Origin: Parvularcula marina
GTDB taxonomy: Bacteria > Pseudomonadota > Alphaproteobacteria > Caulobacterales > Parvularculaceae
Length of the DNA: 64,000 bases
Direction: 5' to 3'
NCBI RefSeq assembly: GCF_003399445.1
Contig: NZ_QUQO01000001.1
Span: forward strand, 2,787,001-2,851,000
Shown here: positions 47,101 through 55,727 of the stretch, piece by piece
Numbering within the stretch: position 1 is the first letter of the stretch
Layout: the number at the start of each line of letters is the position of its first letter
The notes under the pieces: model-generated
The model's database searches: none
The model's input: only the letters and a program-made list of their open reading frames with translations
Told to the model about the DNA's origin: nothing
Position numbers and translations under genes: made by a program

Positions 47101-47532
47101 TTAGCTGCCCGTCATATTGATGAGCGCGGTGACGGCCAGCCGATAGCCCTCTGGTCCCGCGCCCGCGATGACGACATTCACGACCGGGCTGACATAGGAA
47201 TGGTGCCGGAATTCCTCCCGCGCCAGCGGGTTGGAGAGATGCACCTCAACCTTCGGCACCGCCACGGCTTTGAGCGCATCATGCACCGCGATCGACGTAT
47301 GCGTGTAGCTCGCCGCATTCAGGATCAGCCCGTCGGCCTCGCGACCCGCTCGCTGGATCAGATCGACCAGCGTGCCTTCGCTGTTGGTTTGCTCAAAGAT
47401 GATCTGGTGGCTCTCGCCCGCATGCTCCTTCACCATCTCGGCGATTTCTGCGAGCGTCATGGAGCCATAGATTTCCGGCTCGCGCGTGCCGAGCAGGTTG
47501 AGGTTGGGGCCGTTCAGAATGTCGATGCGCAT
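47101..47532 (-). CDS. aroQ: Type II 3-dehydroquinate dehydratase
   Basis: A 143-residue shikimate-pathway enzyme. NGPNLNLLGTREPEIYG near residue 6 carries the catalytic tyrosine and arginine; NSEGTLVDLIQRA, NAASYTHTSIAVHDAL and EVHLSNPLAREEFRHHS complete the active site, including the His in the last motif. The dodecameric type II form is usual in this clade. Confidence 0.95.
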   Translation of the reverse strand: MRIDILNGPNLNLLGTREPEIYGSMTLAEIAEMVKEHAGESHQIIFEQTNSEGTLVDLIQRAGREADGLILNAASYTHTSIAVHDALKAVAVPKVEVHLSNPLAREEFRHHSYVSPVVNVVIAGAGPEGYRLAVTALINMTGS

Positions 47533-47593
47533 GGGGTCATATCCTCGCTGCGCGCTATCATCGGCGAGCCCGCGCCGAATGGCAATCCGGGGC

Positions 47594-47875
47594 TCAGCGC
47601 TCGCCCAGCGCCGTCAGGTAAAGGTCAAGCAGGGTCTCCATTTCCTGGCGGTCATGGTTCTCCATTTTCCGCAGGCGGATCACCTGACGCATGATCTTGG
47701 TGTCATAGCCTTCGCCCTTGGCCTCGGCGAAGACCTCCTTGATGTCTTCCATGATCGCCTTCTTGTCTTCTTCGAGGCGCTCGATCCGTTCGATGAACAG
47801 CCGCAGCCGGTCGGCCGCGACGATATCCGTCGAGGAGGAAGAGGTGTCGTCAAAGCTTTGTGATCCATCGGCCAT
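47594..47875 (-). CDS. gapR: GapR-like DNA-binding protein (DUF2312)
   Basis: A 93-residue nucleoid-associated protein that clamps overtwisted DNA in Caulobacter. The DUF2312 core is complete: [35 protein letters not shown] followed by [12 protein letters not shown] and a C-terminal helical ETLLDLYL. The ATG at 47873-47875 gives the usual length; the longer frame was rejected. Presence of this gene strongly indicates Alphaproteobacteria. Confidence 0.93.
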   Translation of the reverse strand: MADGSQSFDDTSSSSTDIVAADRLRLFIERIERLEEDKKAIMEDIKEVFAEAKGEGYDTKIMRQVIRLRKMENHDRQEMETLLDLYLTALGER

Positions 47876-47949
47876 GGTGCATTTATCCCGGGAATTGAAA
47901 AACGAAACAAAGCCCACACATCCCGTCTTCGCAAACCGGAGTTATCCCC

Positions 47950-48831
47950 ATGCGGCTGTTCAGACGCCCCCCCACCACTGAAGGCTCGGCCGCGCCGGTT
48001 ATGGAGCTGCATGCCGTTGAGGGGCTGGCCATCGCCCGCAAGGGCAAATCGATCGTTGCGGCCAGCACTGCCGCACGGCTGTTAAAAGAGGGCAGCTATC
48101 CGGACGTCCTCTATTTCCCTGCCGAAAATATCCACCCCACAGCTCATCTGCCTGTGGAGGGCACGACCACCTGTCCGTGGAAGGGCGAGGCGAACTACTA
48201 CACCGCCGACGGCGCGCCAAAGGCCGCCTGGACCTATTATTCTGCAAAGGATCTCGTCGCCGAGATCTCGGGCATGATCGCCTATAATGATGCCTATATC
48301 GATGTTGAAACGCTTTCCCTGCCGGCGGTGCCTGCCGAGGCGGAGGAGGTTCTGACCTTCTGGCTGGAGGAAACCCCGTCTGAGCTGCATTTCAGGGTCG
48401 ATCCGGAACTTGATGCGGCGATTGCGGCGCGGTTCGGGGCGCTGTTTGACGAAGCGGCGAGGGGGGCGCTGGATGACTGGCAGGAAACCCCGCGCGGCAC
48501 GCTGGCGCTCCTGATCCTGCTCGACCAGTTCTCCCGCAATCTCTTTCGCGGCAAGGCCGAGGCCTTCGCGCAGGATGAAAAGGCGCAAGGGATCGCCGCG
48601 CGCTTGGTCGAGAAAGGCTGGGATCTGGCGCTGAGCCCCGATGAGCGGGCCTTTGCCTATCTGCCCTTCATGCATGCCGAGGACATGGACCTTCAGAACC
48701 GCTCAGTGGATCTTTTCATGAGCCGCCTGCCAGGCAGCACGAATGTCAGCTACGCGCTCGGCCACAGAAAGACCTTTCACCAGCATGGCCGGTTCCCCGG
48801 CCGCTACGAGGCGCGCGGTATCACTTCATGA
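47950..48831 (+). CDS. DUF427-DUF924 fusion protein
   Basis: A 293-residue protein joining two normally separate small domains. Residues about 20-120 are DUF427 (VLYFPAENIHPTAHLP, TTCPWKGEANYYTADG, AAWTYYSAKDLVAEISGMIAYND). Residues about 130-285 are DUF924 (AEEVLTFWLEE, LLILLDQFSRNLFRGKAEAFAQDEKAQ, AFAYLPFMHAEDMDLQNRSVDLF, HGRFPGRYEARG). The usual DUF924 ending after the GRFP-R segment is missing, so its last dozen residues differ. Function of either domain is unknown. Its end is overlapped by the serine-recombinase frame from the opposite strand. Confidence 0.85.
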   Translation: MRLFRRPPTTEGSAAPVMELHAVEGLAIARKGKSIVAASTAARLLKEGSYPDVLYFPAENIHPTAHLPVEGTTTCPWKGEANYYTADGAPKAAWTYYSAKDLVAEISGMIAYNDAYIDVETLSLPAVPAEAEEVLTFWLEETPSELHFRVDPELDAAIAARFGALFDEAARGALDDWQETPRGTLALLILLDQFSRNLFRGKAEAFAQDEKAQGIAARLVEKGWDLALSPDERAFAYLPFMHAEDMDLQNRSVDLFMSRLPGSTNVSYALGHRKTFHQHGRFPGRYEARGITS

Positions 48832-50591
48832 AAGTGGCGCCGCTCGGGGGCAGGACAGGGCGCTGCGCGACTGTTTTCTGGGGTTGAGAAAAATGAGTGG
48901 CATGAGCGAAAGTCCTGCTTGCTTTCGAGAAACGCTTTGTCCATAAGCGGCCTTCCCGCGCTGCACCGGTAGCTCAGCTGGATAGAGCACCAGACTACGA
49001 ATCTGGGGGTCGGGGGTTCGAATCCTCCCCGGTGCGCCATTTTCTCAAATGACATAGATTCACCTTTCGGATTCTGGTTAAGCCCTTGAATTAACTGGAA
49101 GGGAACGGCTGGGCAGACCGTTCGAAAACCTTCATTCCGCTTATACGGAATCTTCTTCTGGAAGCCCAATCTGAGCACCAGCCGCTTGGAGGCGGTATCA
49201 CCCGAACGCCAGATTTCTTGCGGGTTTGCGAGGAAGTGCATGGCCATTCGAAAAGTCTCCTCGAAGGGCTTTGCAGGCTTGCGGCTATCGCGGGCCTGTT
49301 CCGCAAGAACAAGCTTTTGCTCCTCAAGCTGATGAATACGCCTTTCATAGGCGGTGACGACGGACGGACTTGAAGCTTCCACGATCCTATCGAGCAGGCC
49401 GGTAATCTGTCTCTCTACCTTGGCGATTTCGCGCTTGAGCTGCGCTCCAATCTCTTTGGCCTGTGCAAGCTGGTGCTCCCAGATGTCGGCAAACATGATG
49501 CGGGCGATCTTGGTGAGCTTCACGGTCGGCTGGAGAGTCCCTAGCAGCGCGTCGAAATCCCCTTCGAGTTCATCGCGGCGGATCGATTTGCGGTAGCTCG
49601 GGCAGCCTTTGCCGAAGCACATATAGTAAGGGTGCTTCACGCCTTTGTAGCCGGTTGACCAGCTTGAGGTCATCGGCTTGCCGCAATCGGCGCAGGTGAC
49701 GAACCCCCGCAGCGGGAAGTCTTCGCTGAGGTCTTTGCGGTAGGGCGCTTTGCTGCCGTCCTTGAGGCGCTGCTGAATGCGCTGGAAGGTCTGATAGTCG
49801 ATCAGCCCGTCATGGCGGCCTTCGCGCAAGGAGACTTTCCAGTTCGGCACTTCGATGTACCCGGCATAAAGCGAGCGGGTGAGTAGGTTCGTCACCCGCT
49901 GAAAGCTGATCTCGCCATTAGGCCGGTCTTTCGGGAAGGCGGGCTGGCGTTCGAGAAAGCGCTTCACTTCCGATTGCGTTTCAAACCTCCCGGACGCGAA
50001 ACCCTGCAAGGCTTCCTCGACAATGGAGGCGAGCGGTTCGTCGCGCACCATCACCTTGCCTTCTCCGCCGCGCCGCTCAAATTTGTACCCATACGGAGGA
50101 TGAAACACCCAATAGCCGTTCATGGTGCGGGCGCGCATCCGGTTCTTGGTCTGCTCGGCATTCTTCTGGCGCTGGTGCTGCGAGACGGACGCCAGCAGGT
50201 TCTCGACAAGCTGGGAGTCGCTGTCCTCGCCGAACTCAATGGAGGGGCTTTGTAATACCCCGCCCGCCGTGGCGATGGCGGCGCGAAGCTGCAAATGCGC
50301 TTCAAGCCCGCGAGCCAGCCGCGAGATATCATCGACGATCACCGCATGAGGTTGGCCGCGATGGGCGCGCAGGAAGCCGAGCATTTCCACCATGCCGGGG
50401 CGGGTGGTGAGGCTTCCCGACATATCGTCGGTGAAGACCTGCACCACCTCAAGGCCGCGATAGCGGGCATATTCCCGGCAGCGCGTTTCTTGTGAGGCGA
50501 GCCCTGAGCCTTGCGTTGTCTGTTTGACGTTGGAGACGCGCGCATAAATGACAGCCTCGGTCAGGCTATTGGTGGCAGTTTCGGCTTTCAT
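48804..50591 (-). CDS. Large serine recombinase (integrase) reading through tRNA-Arg
   Basis: The site-specific recombinase of the integrated element. Domains: resolvase catalytic domain (about residues 10-155; Ser20 in YARVSNVKQ is the nucleophile, with DDISRLARG near 88), Recombinase domain (about 175-270) and zinc ribbon (Cys pairs in CADCG and CFGKGC, about 300-335), then a coiled coil. It is the only frame; the first stop lies in host DNA. Residues about 518 onward are encoded by the antisense of tRNA-Arg and the chromosomal 3' flank, so the native C-terminus in the circular form would differ. The last 28 nt overlap the DUF427-DUF924 gene. It is coupled (ATGA) to the small gene upstream. 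Confidence 0.9.
   Translation of the reverse strand: MKAETATNSLTEAVIYARVSNVKQTTQGSGLASQETRCREYARYRGLEVVQVFTDDMSGSLTTRPGMVEMLGFLRAHRGQPHAVIVDDISRLARGLEAHLQLRAAIATAGGVLQSPSIEFGEDSDSQLVENLLASVSQHQRQKNAEQTKNRMRARTMNGYWVFHPPYGYKFERRGGEGKVMVRDEPLASIVEEALQGFASGRFETQSEVKRFLERQPAFPKDRPNGEISFQRVTNLLTRSLYAGYIEVPNWKVSLREGRHDGLIDYQTFQRIQQRLKDGSKAPYRKDLSEDFPLRGFVTCADCGKPMTSSWSTGYKGVKHPYYMCFGKGCPSYRKSIRRDELEGDFDALLGTLQPTVKLTKIARIMFADIWEHQLAQAKEIGAQLKREIAKVERQITGLLDRIVEASSPSVVTAYERRIHQLEEQKLVLAEQARDSRKPAKPFEETFRMAMHFLANPQEIWRSGDTASKRLVLRLGFQKKIPYKRNEGFRTVCPAVPFQLIQGLNQNPKGESMSFEKMAHRGGFEPPTPRFVVWCSIQLSYRCSAGRPLMDKAFLESKQDFRSCHSFFSTPENSRAAPCPAPERRHFHEVIPRAS
48963..49039 (+). tRNA. tRNA-Arg (anticodon ACG), element attachment site
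   Basis: A complete 77-nt tRNA. Acceptor GCACCGG pairs with CCGGTGC, anticodon stem CCAGA/TCTGG surrounds CTACGAA (anticodon ACG), the T-loop is TTCGAAT, and CCA is encoded. The recombinase gene lies at its 3' side, and it is the likely attL attachment site. Confidence 0.95.
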
Positions 50592-50890
50592 GGCGCGCGC
50601 TCCTCCTCAGACGTCAGATTTTCATTGGGATCATCCGATAATACCATCTCGCCGGACTCATCGCCCGCAAATCCGATTGGCATTCCAAGATATCTGTGGA
50701 CGGAACGCACATCGAAACCGAGATCGACGAACTGCACCATGACATTCCAGAGCGCAGTCAAGAGCTCGTCAGCTTCATCATCGGTGAGGCCGGAGTCTTC
50801 AAGGTAAGGCCGGTATCGCTCAAGCGCCAAGGTCGGAGGCCGCAACTGTGCTGTCTCAGGGGTTCCGTCTGTCCGTGGCTTGTCGCTCAA
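50588..50890 (-). CDS. Small acidic protein coupled to the recombinase
   Basis: A 100-residue acidic protein (LERYRPYLEDSGLTDDEADELLTALWNVM, then FDVRSVHRYLGMP) with no recognised domain. It starts with TTG at 50888-50890 after AAGGAAGG, and its ATGA stop overlaps the recombinase start. Such tight pairing suggests a cofactor or control protein for the recombinase, for example a directionality factor; that is inference. Confidence 0.7.
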   Translation of the reverse strand: MSDKPRTDGTPETAQLRPPTLALERYRPYLEDSGLTDDEADELLTALWNVMVQFVDLGFDVRSVHRYLGMPIGFAGDESGEMVLSDDPNENLTSEEERAP

Positions 50891-51147
50891 GATACCTTCC
50901 TTGCTCTCTTCTGCCCGCCTGATTGCGGGACAAAAACCACACCAGCTTATACCAGAAATCCGAAAAAGTACAGGAAAAGATTCCTATACTGATATATAGA
51001 TCCTAAAATGGTGTTGATCCTCCAAATATTCTATCGATTAAAGCGGGGATAGTCTTGGTGAATTCTATGGAAATAAGCACCTCGCGGGTTTTATTTCATC
51101 TGAATTGTAAAGATGTCACACTTAAATAATAAATCAGTGTAAGGATG

Positions 51148-51462
51148 TTATTTATCCCAAAGCTCTGCGTAGAATTGCAAGCAAATGCTGAAGCTCTCCT
51201 CTAGAGACAGACTCGCCAAATCAGGATGACATTGCCGGGCCGAGTATTCATTCCTAGCTAGTGAAAGGAGAAGGCCGGGCGTCGCCATGCCTTCTGAGAT
51301 CATGTGATCGTAGGTGCGCCAAATGTTGCGGTTGAGGCGTAAGCCGATTTCTCTATCCTCGAGAGTGAGCCTTCGATACTCGGTGACAAGACACTCCTCA
51401 ACGGCGGCCTCTTCTGCCCGGAGTTTCTCAAGCTTCAGAATAGAGTCATAGTCCATGCTCAT
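51148..51462 (-). CDS. Hypothetical protein of the element
   Basis: A 104-residue helical protein (LEKLRAEEAAVEECLVTEYRRLTLEDREIG to SICLQFYAELWDK) with no recognised family. The start could be either of two nearby ATG codons. It is AT-rich, like its neighbours, and lies between the recombinase unit and the basic protein gene. Confidence 0.6.
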   Translation of the reverse strand: MSMDYDSILKLEKLRAEEAAVEECLVTEYRRLTLEDREIGLRLNRNIWRTYDHMISEGMATPGLLLSLARNEYSARQCHPDLASLSLEESFSICLQFYAELWDK

Positions 51463-51489
51463 TATTATACAGCATACGGATAAAAAATG

Positions 51490-51885
51490 CTATCTCTCAC
51501 GTCCAGCCCCTTTGTTGAATACAGGTCTTAAGCTGCCACGTCCTTTGGCCCTCTTGAAGTCGTGTTGAAGTAGGCTTTTTCTGGTTTTGTCACCATAAAA
51601 CCGACCTTTCTGTTCTGCCTTGATCGCATCGCGTTCTTTCTCTTGGGCGACTTTTCTCTGGGCCTCGCGTATTTTTACTGCTGTCAGGGGTAGCATCTTT
51701 GCGACCGACTTTTCCGTCCCAATCATCCCTTTCGGCGCCATGCCGGTTCGGGCGGTTTCAGGCGGCGTGTAGGCCCTATCCGTATTGGTCTTGAGGGATT
51801 TTCCGGTGTTAGTACCGTCGCCACCGGATGGGATTCCTTCGCCGGAAGATCGGCCACCGTTTCCGGTGGAGTTCGACGATGTCAT
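51490..51885 (-). CDS. Basic, Gly/Ser-rich protein of unknown function
   Basis: A 131-residue protein: disordered Gly/Ser/Thr-rich N-terminus, then a lysine/arginine-rich helical part (VKIREAQRKVAQEKERDAIK). It resembles mobilisation accessory or DNA-binding proteins in composition only. It lies head-to-head with the VirD4-like ATPase, with only 36 nt between start codons, so the ATPase promoter must lie inside or overlap this gene. Confidence 0.6.
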   Translation of the reverse strand: MTSSNSTGNGGRSSGEGIPSGGDGTNTGKSLKTNTDRAYTPPETARTGMAPKGMIGTEKSVAKMLPLTAVKIREAQRKVAQEKERDAIKAEQKGRFYGDKTRKSLLQHDFKRAKGRGSLRPVFNKGAGRER

Positions 51886-51921
51886 ACTGAATCCTTTCCG
51901 TTGCTAGTGAAGGGGGCGGGC

Positions 51922-53580
51922 ATGCACGAAGTGACACTGCCGCGTGGTTATGAGGATGAAGAGCGTGATCTGCCTGAAGGACATACAGTCCAAGCCACGG
52001 CACGATGGATGGGACCATACGAGACCGAAGCTGCAATTCGCAGTGGTCGACTCCGTTATGCGGACGCGGGATTTTGGGTAGGGCGATCGCCAGCTTCCGG
52101 CGAACCGATCGCTGTGACGGATGATCGACATTCGATGTTGATCGCAGGGTCGCGCGCAGGGAAAGGGCGGTCTTGTATCGTTCCTAACCTCTGCTTGCAC
52201 AAAGGCAGTGCAATCATTGTCGATCCGAAGGGTGAAAGCGTCGGTTTGACGGCCGCCCGGCGTGGCTACGGCACGAGCCGGATTTCCGGACTCGGACAAA
52301 ACGTGAAAGTCCTCGACCCTTTCGGCGTGAGCAAAGGTGCCGATGACTATCTTGCGAAGTTCAACCCACTCGACATGATCAAGGAAAGTGACCCCGAGGC
52401 ATGTGAGATCGCTGAATTGATCGCCGACGCTATCGTACTGCGCGGTTCCGACAAAGACGCTCACTGGGATGACACCTGCCGGTCCCTCATCCAGGCCGTC
52501 GAGTTGTTGGTGGCCACCGATCCGGAATTTGTGGACCGGCGAAGTCTCGTGACAGTAAAGAGACTGATCCAGGGGACGGATCCCGCCGTCTTGGCGCCGC
52601 CGGATTCTGGTGTTCTGGATAAGGATGATACGGAACTTAGCCCTTTTTTCCGTCTGATGGAGCGGATGGAGAAGCGTGCCTATGATGGCACGCCGGTCGG
52701 CGACATTATCGGAGGAGCCGTCAGCAATCTGATAAATATGGGGTCCAATGAGTTTGGTTCGGTGATGTCGACTGTCAACAGGAATCTGAAGTTTCTCGAC
52801 AGTCCGGGTATACAGGCGTGTATTTCGGGTGAGAATGACTGGAAGCTGGATGAGTTGAAGACTGACGCCAGGGGCCTCACAGTCTATCTCGTTTTGCCTC
52901 AGCGTTACATGGCGACCCATAACCGTTGGCTTCGTATGCTGATCACGTTGACGGTTACCCGGATGGAAGCTGTTGATAAAAAACTCCCAAAAGACCGGCC
53001 CGTGTTGATGGTCCTCGATGAATTTTCTGTACTCGGGTATCTCAAAATCCTCGAAACATCCGCTGGCTACATGGCTGGCTATGACCTGAAAATGCTGACC
53101 GTGATACAAGACCTGTCGCAATTGAAACGTCATTACAAGGATAGCTGGGAGACTTTTCTTGGAAATGCTGGGACTATCATCGCGTTCGGCAACACTGACC
53201 TGACGACGCTGGAACATCTCTCCAAACGTCTTGGTGAGATCGAGATCGAGACAGTGAATCGATCTATATCCGATTCCATGACCGAAACGATCGGAGACAT
53301 TTCTGCATCGGAAAAGGCTAAGCAGCGGCGTGAGAGTGGCGGGACGACCAATAGGTCGACTGCACATGCGAGAACGACGGCTGATCAGTTGCAACGTACG
53401 AAGACACCGTTGATGACTACTGATGAAATTCGTCGACACTTCTCGCGGGAGAGTGGTCTGCAAATGGTACTTCTCGCCGGTGCGCCTCCAATCGTATCGC
53501 TCAGAACAAATTACGATCAGGATCGGTTCTTTCACGACAAATGGGACGTGGGCGACGCCTATCCTGCGGTCGCGCCCTGA
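51922..53580 (+). CDS. VirD4/TraG-like ATPase lacking a membrane anchor
   Basis: A 552-residue P-loop ATPase of the type IV coupling protein family. Walker A is GSRAGKGRS at 76-84, followed by IIVDPKGE at 98-105; Walker B is LMVLDEFSVLG at 362-372; TVIQDLSQLK is the arginine-finger region. Coupling proteins normally begin with two transmembrane helices; here the first 75 residues are charged and hydrophilic. The ATG at 51922 follows AAGGGGGCGGG; an upstream TTG adds no hydrophobic segment either. It faces the three-gene membrane-protein operon across a 5-nt gap, so a membrane partner may supply the anchor. No relaxase gene was found nearby. Confidence 0.9.
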   Translation: MHEVTLPRGYEDEERDLPEGHTVQATARWMGPYETEAAIRSGRLRYADAGFWVGRSPASGEPIAVTDDRHSMLIAGSRAGKGRSCIVPNLCLHKGSAIIVDPKGESVGLTAARRGYGTSRISGLGQNVKVLDPFGVSKGADDYLAKFNPLDMIKESDPEACEIAELIADAIVLRGSDKDAHWDDTCRSLIQAVELLVATDPEFVDRRSLVTVKRLIQGTDPAVLAPPDSGVLDKDDTELSPFFRLMERMEKRAYDGTPVGDIIGGAVSNLINMGSNEFGSVMSTVNRNLKFLDSPGIQACISGENDWKLDELKTDARGLTVYLVLPQRYMATHNRWLRMLITLTVTRMEAVDKKLPKDRPVLMVLDEFSVLGYLKILETSAGYMAGYDLKMLTVIQDLSQLKRHYKDSWETFLGNAGTIIAFGNTDLTTLEHLSKRLGEIEIETVNRSISDSMTETIGDISASEKAKQRRESGGTTNRSTAHARTTADQLQRTKTPLMTTDEIRRHFSRESGLQMVLLAGAPPIVSLRTNYDQDRFFHDKWDVGDAYPAVAP

Positions 53581-53585
53581 GCCTC

Positions 53586-54800
53586 TCACCACGCATGCCT
53601 CGTTTTAATGAGTTGCCAAGCAGCATTGATTTGCTTGGCGAGTTCGTCTGTTCCGCCCTGATCGGGATGAGTTCGCGCCATTAATTTTTTCCACTGGGCA
53701 CGGGCTTCCTCTTTCGTGAAACCACCTTCCTCTAAACCAAGAATTGCGAGGGCTCTGTGATAGGTGCTGTCCCCATCATCCGGAGGGCTGTTTTGCGAAG
53801 TCCAGTCCTTACGGTCATTGTGGCGGTCGCCACCAGTTTGTCTGTAAGTTTTTTGTCTTTGCTCATGATGATTGTACTCCCGGTACTCTTCATGACGGTT
53901 ACTCCTGGTACGTTGCTTAGACTTGCTACCCGCGATAAAGGGCCAACTGTACTTACCGAAGAGGAATTTAGGTATTCTGGAGAGAAGCTTGCCGAAGTCG
54001 AGATGAACCACCTCTTCGGCGAACCAGAGGAACATGCCGGTCATCTGCGGAAGAAGTAGAATGGTACATCCGACTGCGGCTGCGACAAGCGAGGCGATCA
54101 GCGAGGTTTCCCATTGGCGCAAAACAGCGAAGCAAATCGAGGTGAGCTGCAAGGTGTAGAAAACAAACTTGGCTCTGTGCTCGACGATCCCGAGCTTGCC
54201 GAATGACTGCCAGAATCGATGTCGATCATCCCTATTGGACAGAACCCACAGAGAAGCGATCATCTGCATCGTCCAGACGATCCAGAAGCTCTCAACCATC
54301 ACTGTCGTCACTATCGATGAAGAAAAAAGATCGGATATACCGCCCCATTCACCGGCAGTGGGAAGCGACGAAAGGGTGACATCGTCGATGTTGTTCAAGG
54401 CCTGAAGAGTCATCCAATTAATGGAATCCGCCGTGATCACCAACAGATCGACCTCCACGACGTCACCATAGACGAGTTGCAGCACCGCGGGGACATAGAG
54501 CCAAAGGAAGCGGCCGATGAAGACGGCCAAAGCGATGCCCGCCATGACCCGGAAGAGATAGGCGACGAGCCGGACGGGGAGAGGGATCTGACGCCATTTT
54601 AGATCTTTACCACCAATGGACGAGCCGACGACCCCGATACTTCGTACGAAGGCAAGGATGGCCAATAGACCAACAGCAATGCCGGCCAGCATACCCGCTG
54701 TCTCGAGGTTGAGATAAATAGTTCTTACTAGGATGAAATGCGCAATCAGAAACCCGATCACCATTTTCGCTACCCCGGCGAAAGTGTGTTCCTGATCCAT
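53586..54800 (-). CDS. Polytopic membrane protein with C-terminal J domain
   Basis: A 404-residue protein. Up to six hydrophobic helices occupy about residues 7-27, 34-52, 82-105, 163-187, 205-228 and 231-262. A basic, His/Arg-rich linker follows (about 290-345). The C-terminal 55 residues are a DnaJ J domain with the hallmark HPDQGG at 378-383, which would recruit and stimulate DnaK. It is last in a three-gene operon. Membrane J proteins occur in type IV secretion-like and importer systems; role here unknown. Confidence 0.8.
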   Translation of the reverse strand: MDQEHTFAGVAKMVIGFLIAHFILVRTIYLNLETAGMLAGIAVGLLAILAFVRSIGVVGSSIGGKDLKWRQIPLPVRLVAYLFRVMAGIALAVFIGRFLWLYVPAVLQLVYGDVVEVDLLVITADSINWMTLQALNNIDDVTLSSLPTAGEWGGISDLFSSSIVTTVMVESFWIVWTMQMIASLWVLSNRDDRHRFWQSFGKLGIVEHRAKFVFYTLQLTSICFAVLRQWETSLIASLVAAAVGCTILLLPQMTGMFLWFAEEVVHLDFGKLLSRIPKFLFGKYSWPFIAGSKSKQRTRSNRHEEYREYNHHEQRQKTYRQTGGDRHNDRKDWTSQNSPPDDGDSTYHRALAILGLEEGGFTKEEARAQWKKLMARTHPDQGGTDELAKQINAAWQLIKTRHAW

Positions 54801-54836
54801 CGCGTCATCTCCGATCTGATATTGCTGCCCGAGGCG

Positions 54837-55727
54837 TCAGTTGCGATACTGCAGTGTTCGGCGCTCGACAGCACTCGCTCCGTTCGTAGTGAAATAGTCG
54901 CGGAAGAATCGCCAAATCTCATCCGACCCAGTGCAAAACGGGCCGTAGCCTGGGCGGAGAAGCATCATGAGTTCAACATGAACATCAGACAGATCCCCCG
55001 GGGCGATGGCACTGTAGCCGGACCGTTCCGCGAACGTCGCAAAGCTCGGCATGTCACCCTTTACTACGCAGAACTGGGCAAGATCCGAATTTTGAACAAA
55101 GTCTGACACGATAATCAGACGTGTGGGGGCGGAGTTGAAATCGTTCTTTCGTGAAACTCCGGAAATTTGCTCAAGTATGGGGCTGTGGGACACATCATCC
55201 GGTGCGTCTTCACTCGACCATCCGAAGACTCGTTCTAACGCGTCGCTCGTCGGTGTAAGGAACTCATCTTCGTATAGACGCTCAAGATAAACGTCACTGC
55301 CGCGGATCTTCGTTCCCATCTGGGACGCCTCAGCAGCGCTCCGTGGGGGACGACACATGGTAAATACCGGCCGTGGCACCGACGCGAGGTGATCTCCATG
55401 TGTGGTATAGACCACTAGGCGTTCGCCGACACGAAGCTGATCGATGATTTCTTCAAGCCGGTTCAGGATGGCCCGGTGCTGTGATATGCTCCATTTCGGG
55501 TTGGAAACGTCCGCCATTACGACAGTTTCGGCAGTGTGGGTTCCATCAACACACAATGCTTCATCTATCTTCGCAGTTTTTGGTCGCAGGGCCGTCCACC
55601 CAAGGAGGCCGCCTACGATAATAATGACGCCGGCGATCGAGCCGTATTTCTTGATATCGAATTTGTTTCTTCTGGGACGGCGGCGAGGGCGGCGGCTCGA
55701 CCGCGAAGATCGGTTACTCCTTGTCAT
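54837..55727 (-). CDS. Single-pass protein with vWA-like domain
   Basis: A 296-residue protein: an arginine-rich cytoplasmic end (residues 1-22), one transmembrane helix (about 29-47), then a Rossmann-like domain resembling von Willebrand A. Metal-site-like positions are DVSN at 73-76 and VSDF at 207-210, with LIIVSDF as the central strand. A MIDAS is plausible but its threonine is not certain. It overlaps the upstream membrane-protein gene by 14 nt and the ATG follows GAGGAGA. Confidence 0.72.
   Translation of the reverse strand: MTRSNRSSRSSRRPRRRPRRNKFDIKKYGSIAGVIIIVGGLLGWTALRPKTAKIDEALCVDGTHTAETVVMADVSNPKWSISQHRAILNRLEEIIDQLRVGERLVVYTTHGDHLASVPRPVFTMCRPPRSAAEASQMGTKIRGSDVYLERLYEDEFLTPTSDALERVFGWSSEDAPDDVSHSPILEQISGVSRKNDFNSAPTRLIIVSDFVQNSDLAQFCVVKGDMPSFATFAERSGYSAIAPGDLSDVHVELMMLLRPGYGPFCTGSDEIWRFFRDYFTTNGASAVERRTLQYRN

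Noticed and set aside
51904-53592. 562-residue open frame on the minus strand covering the whole VirD4-like gene
   Set aside because: The plus-strand frame carries Walker motifs and a good ribosome site. The antisense product has no family features and is rich in His/Arg/Ile in the manner of shadow frames.
53757-54059. 100-residue plus-strand frame with hydrophobic stretch
   Set aside because: Lies wholly inside the J-domain gene on the other strand (linker region); hydrophobicity is a mirror of the Arg/His-rich linker codons.
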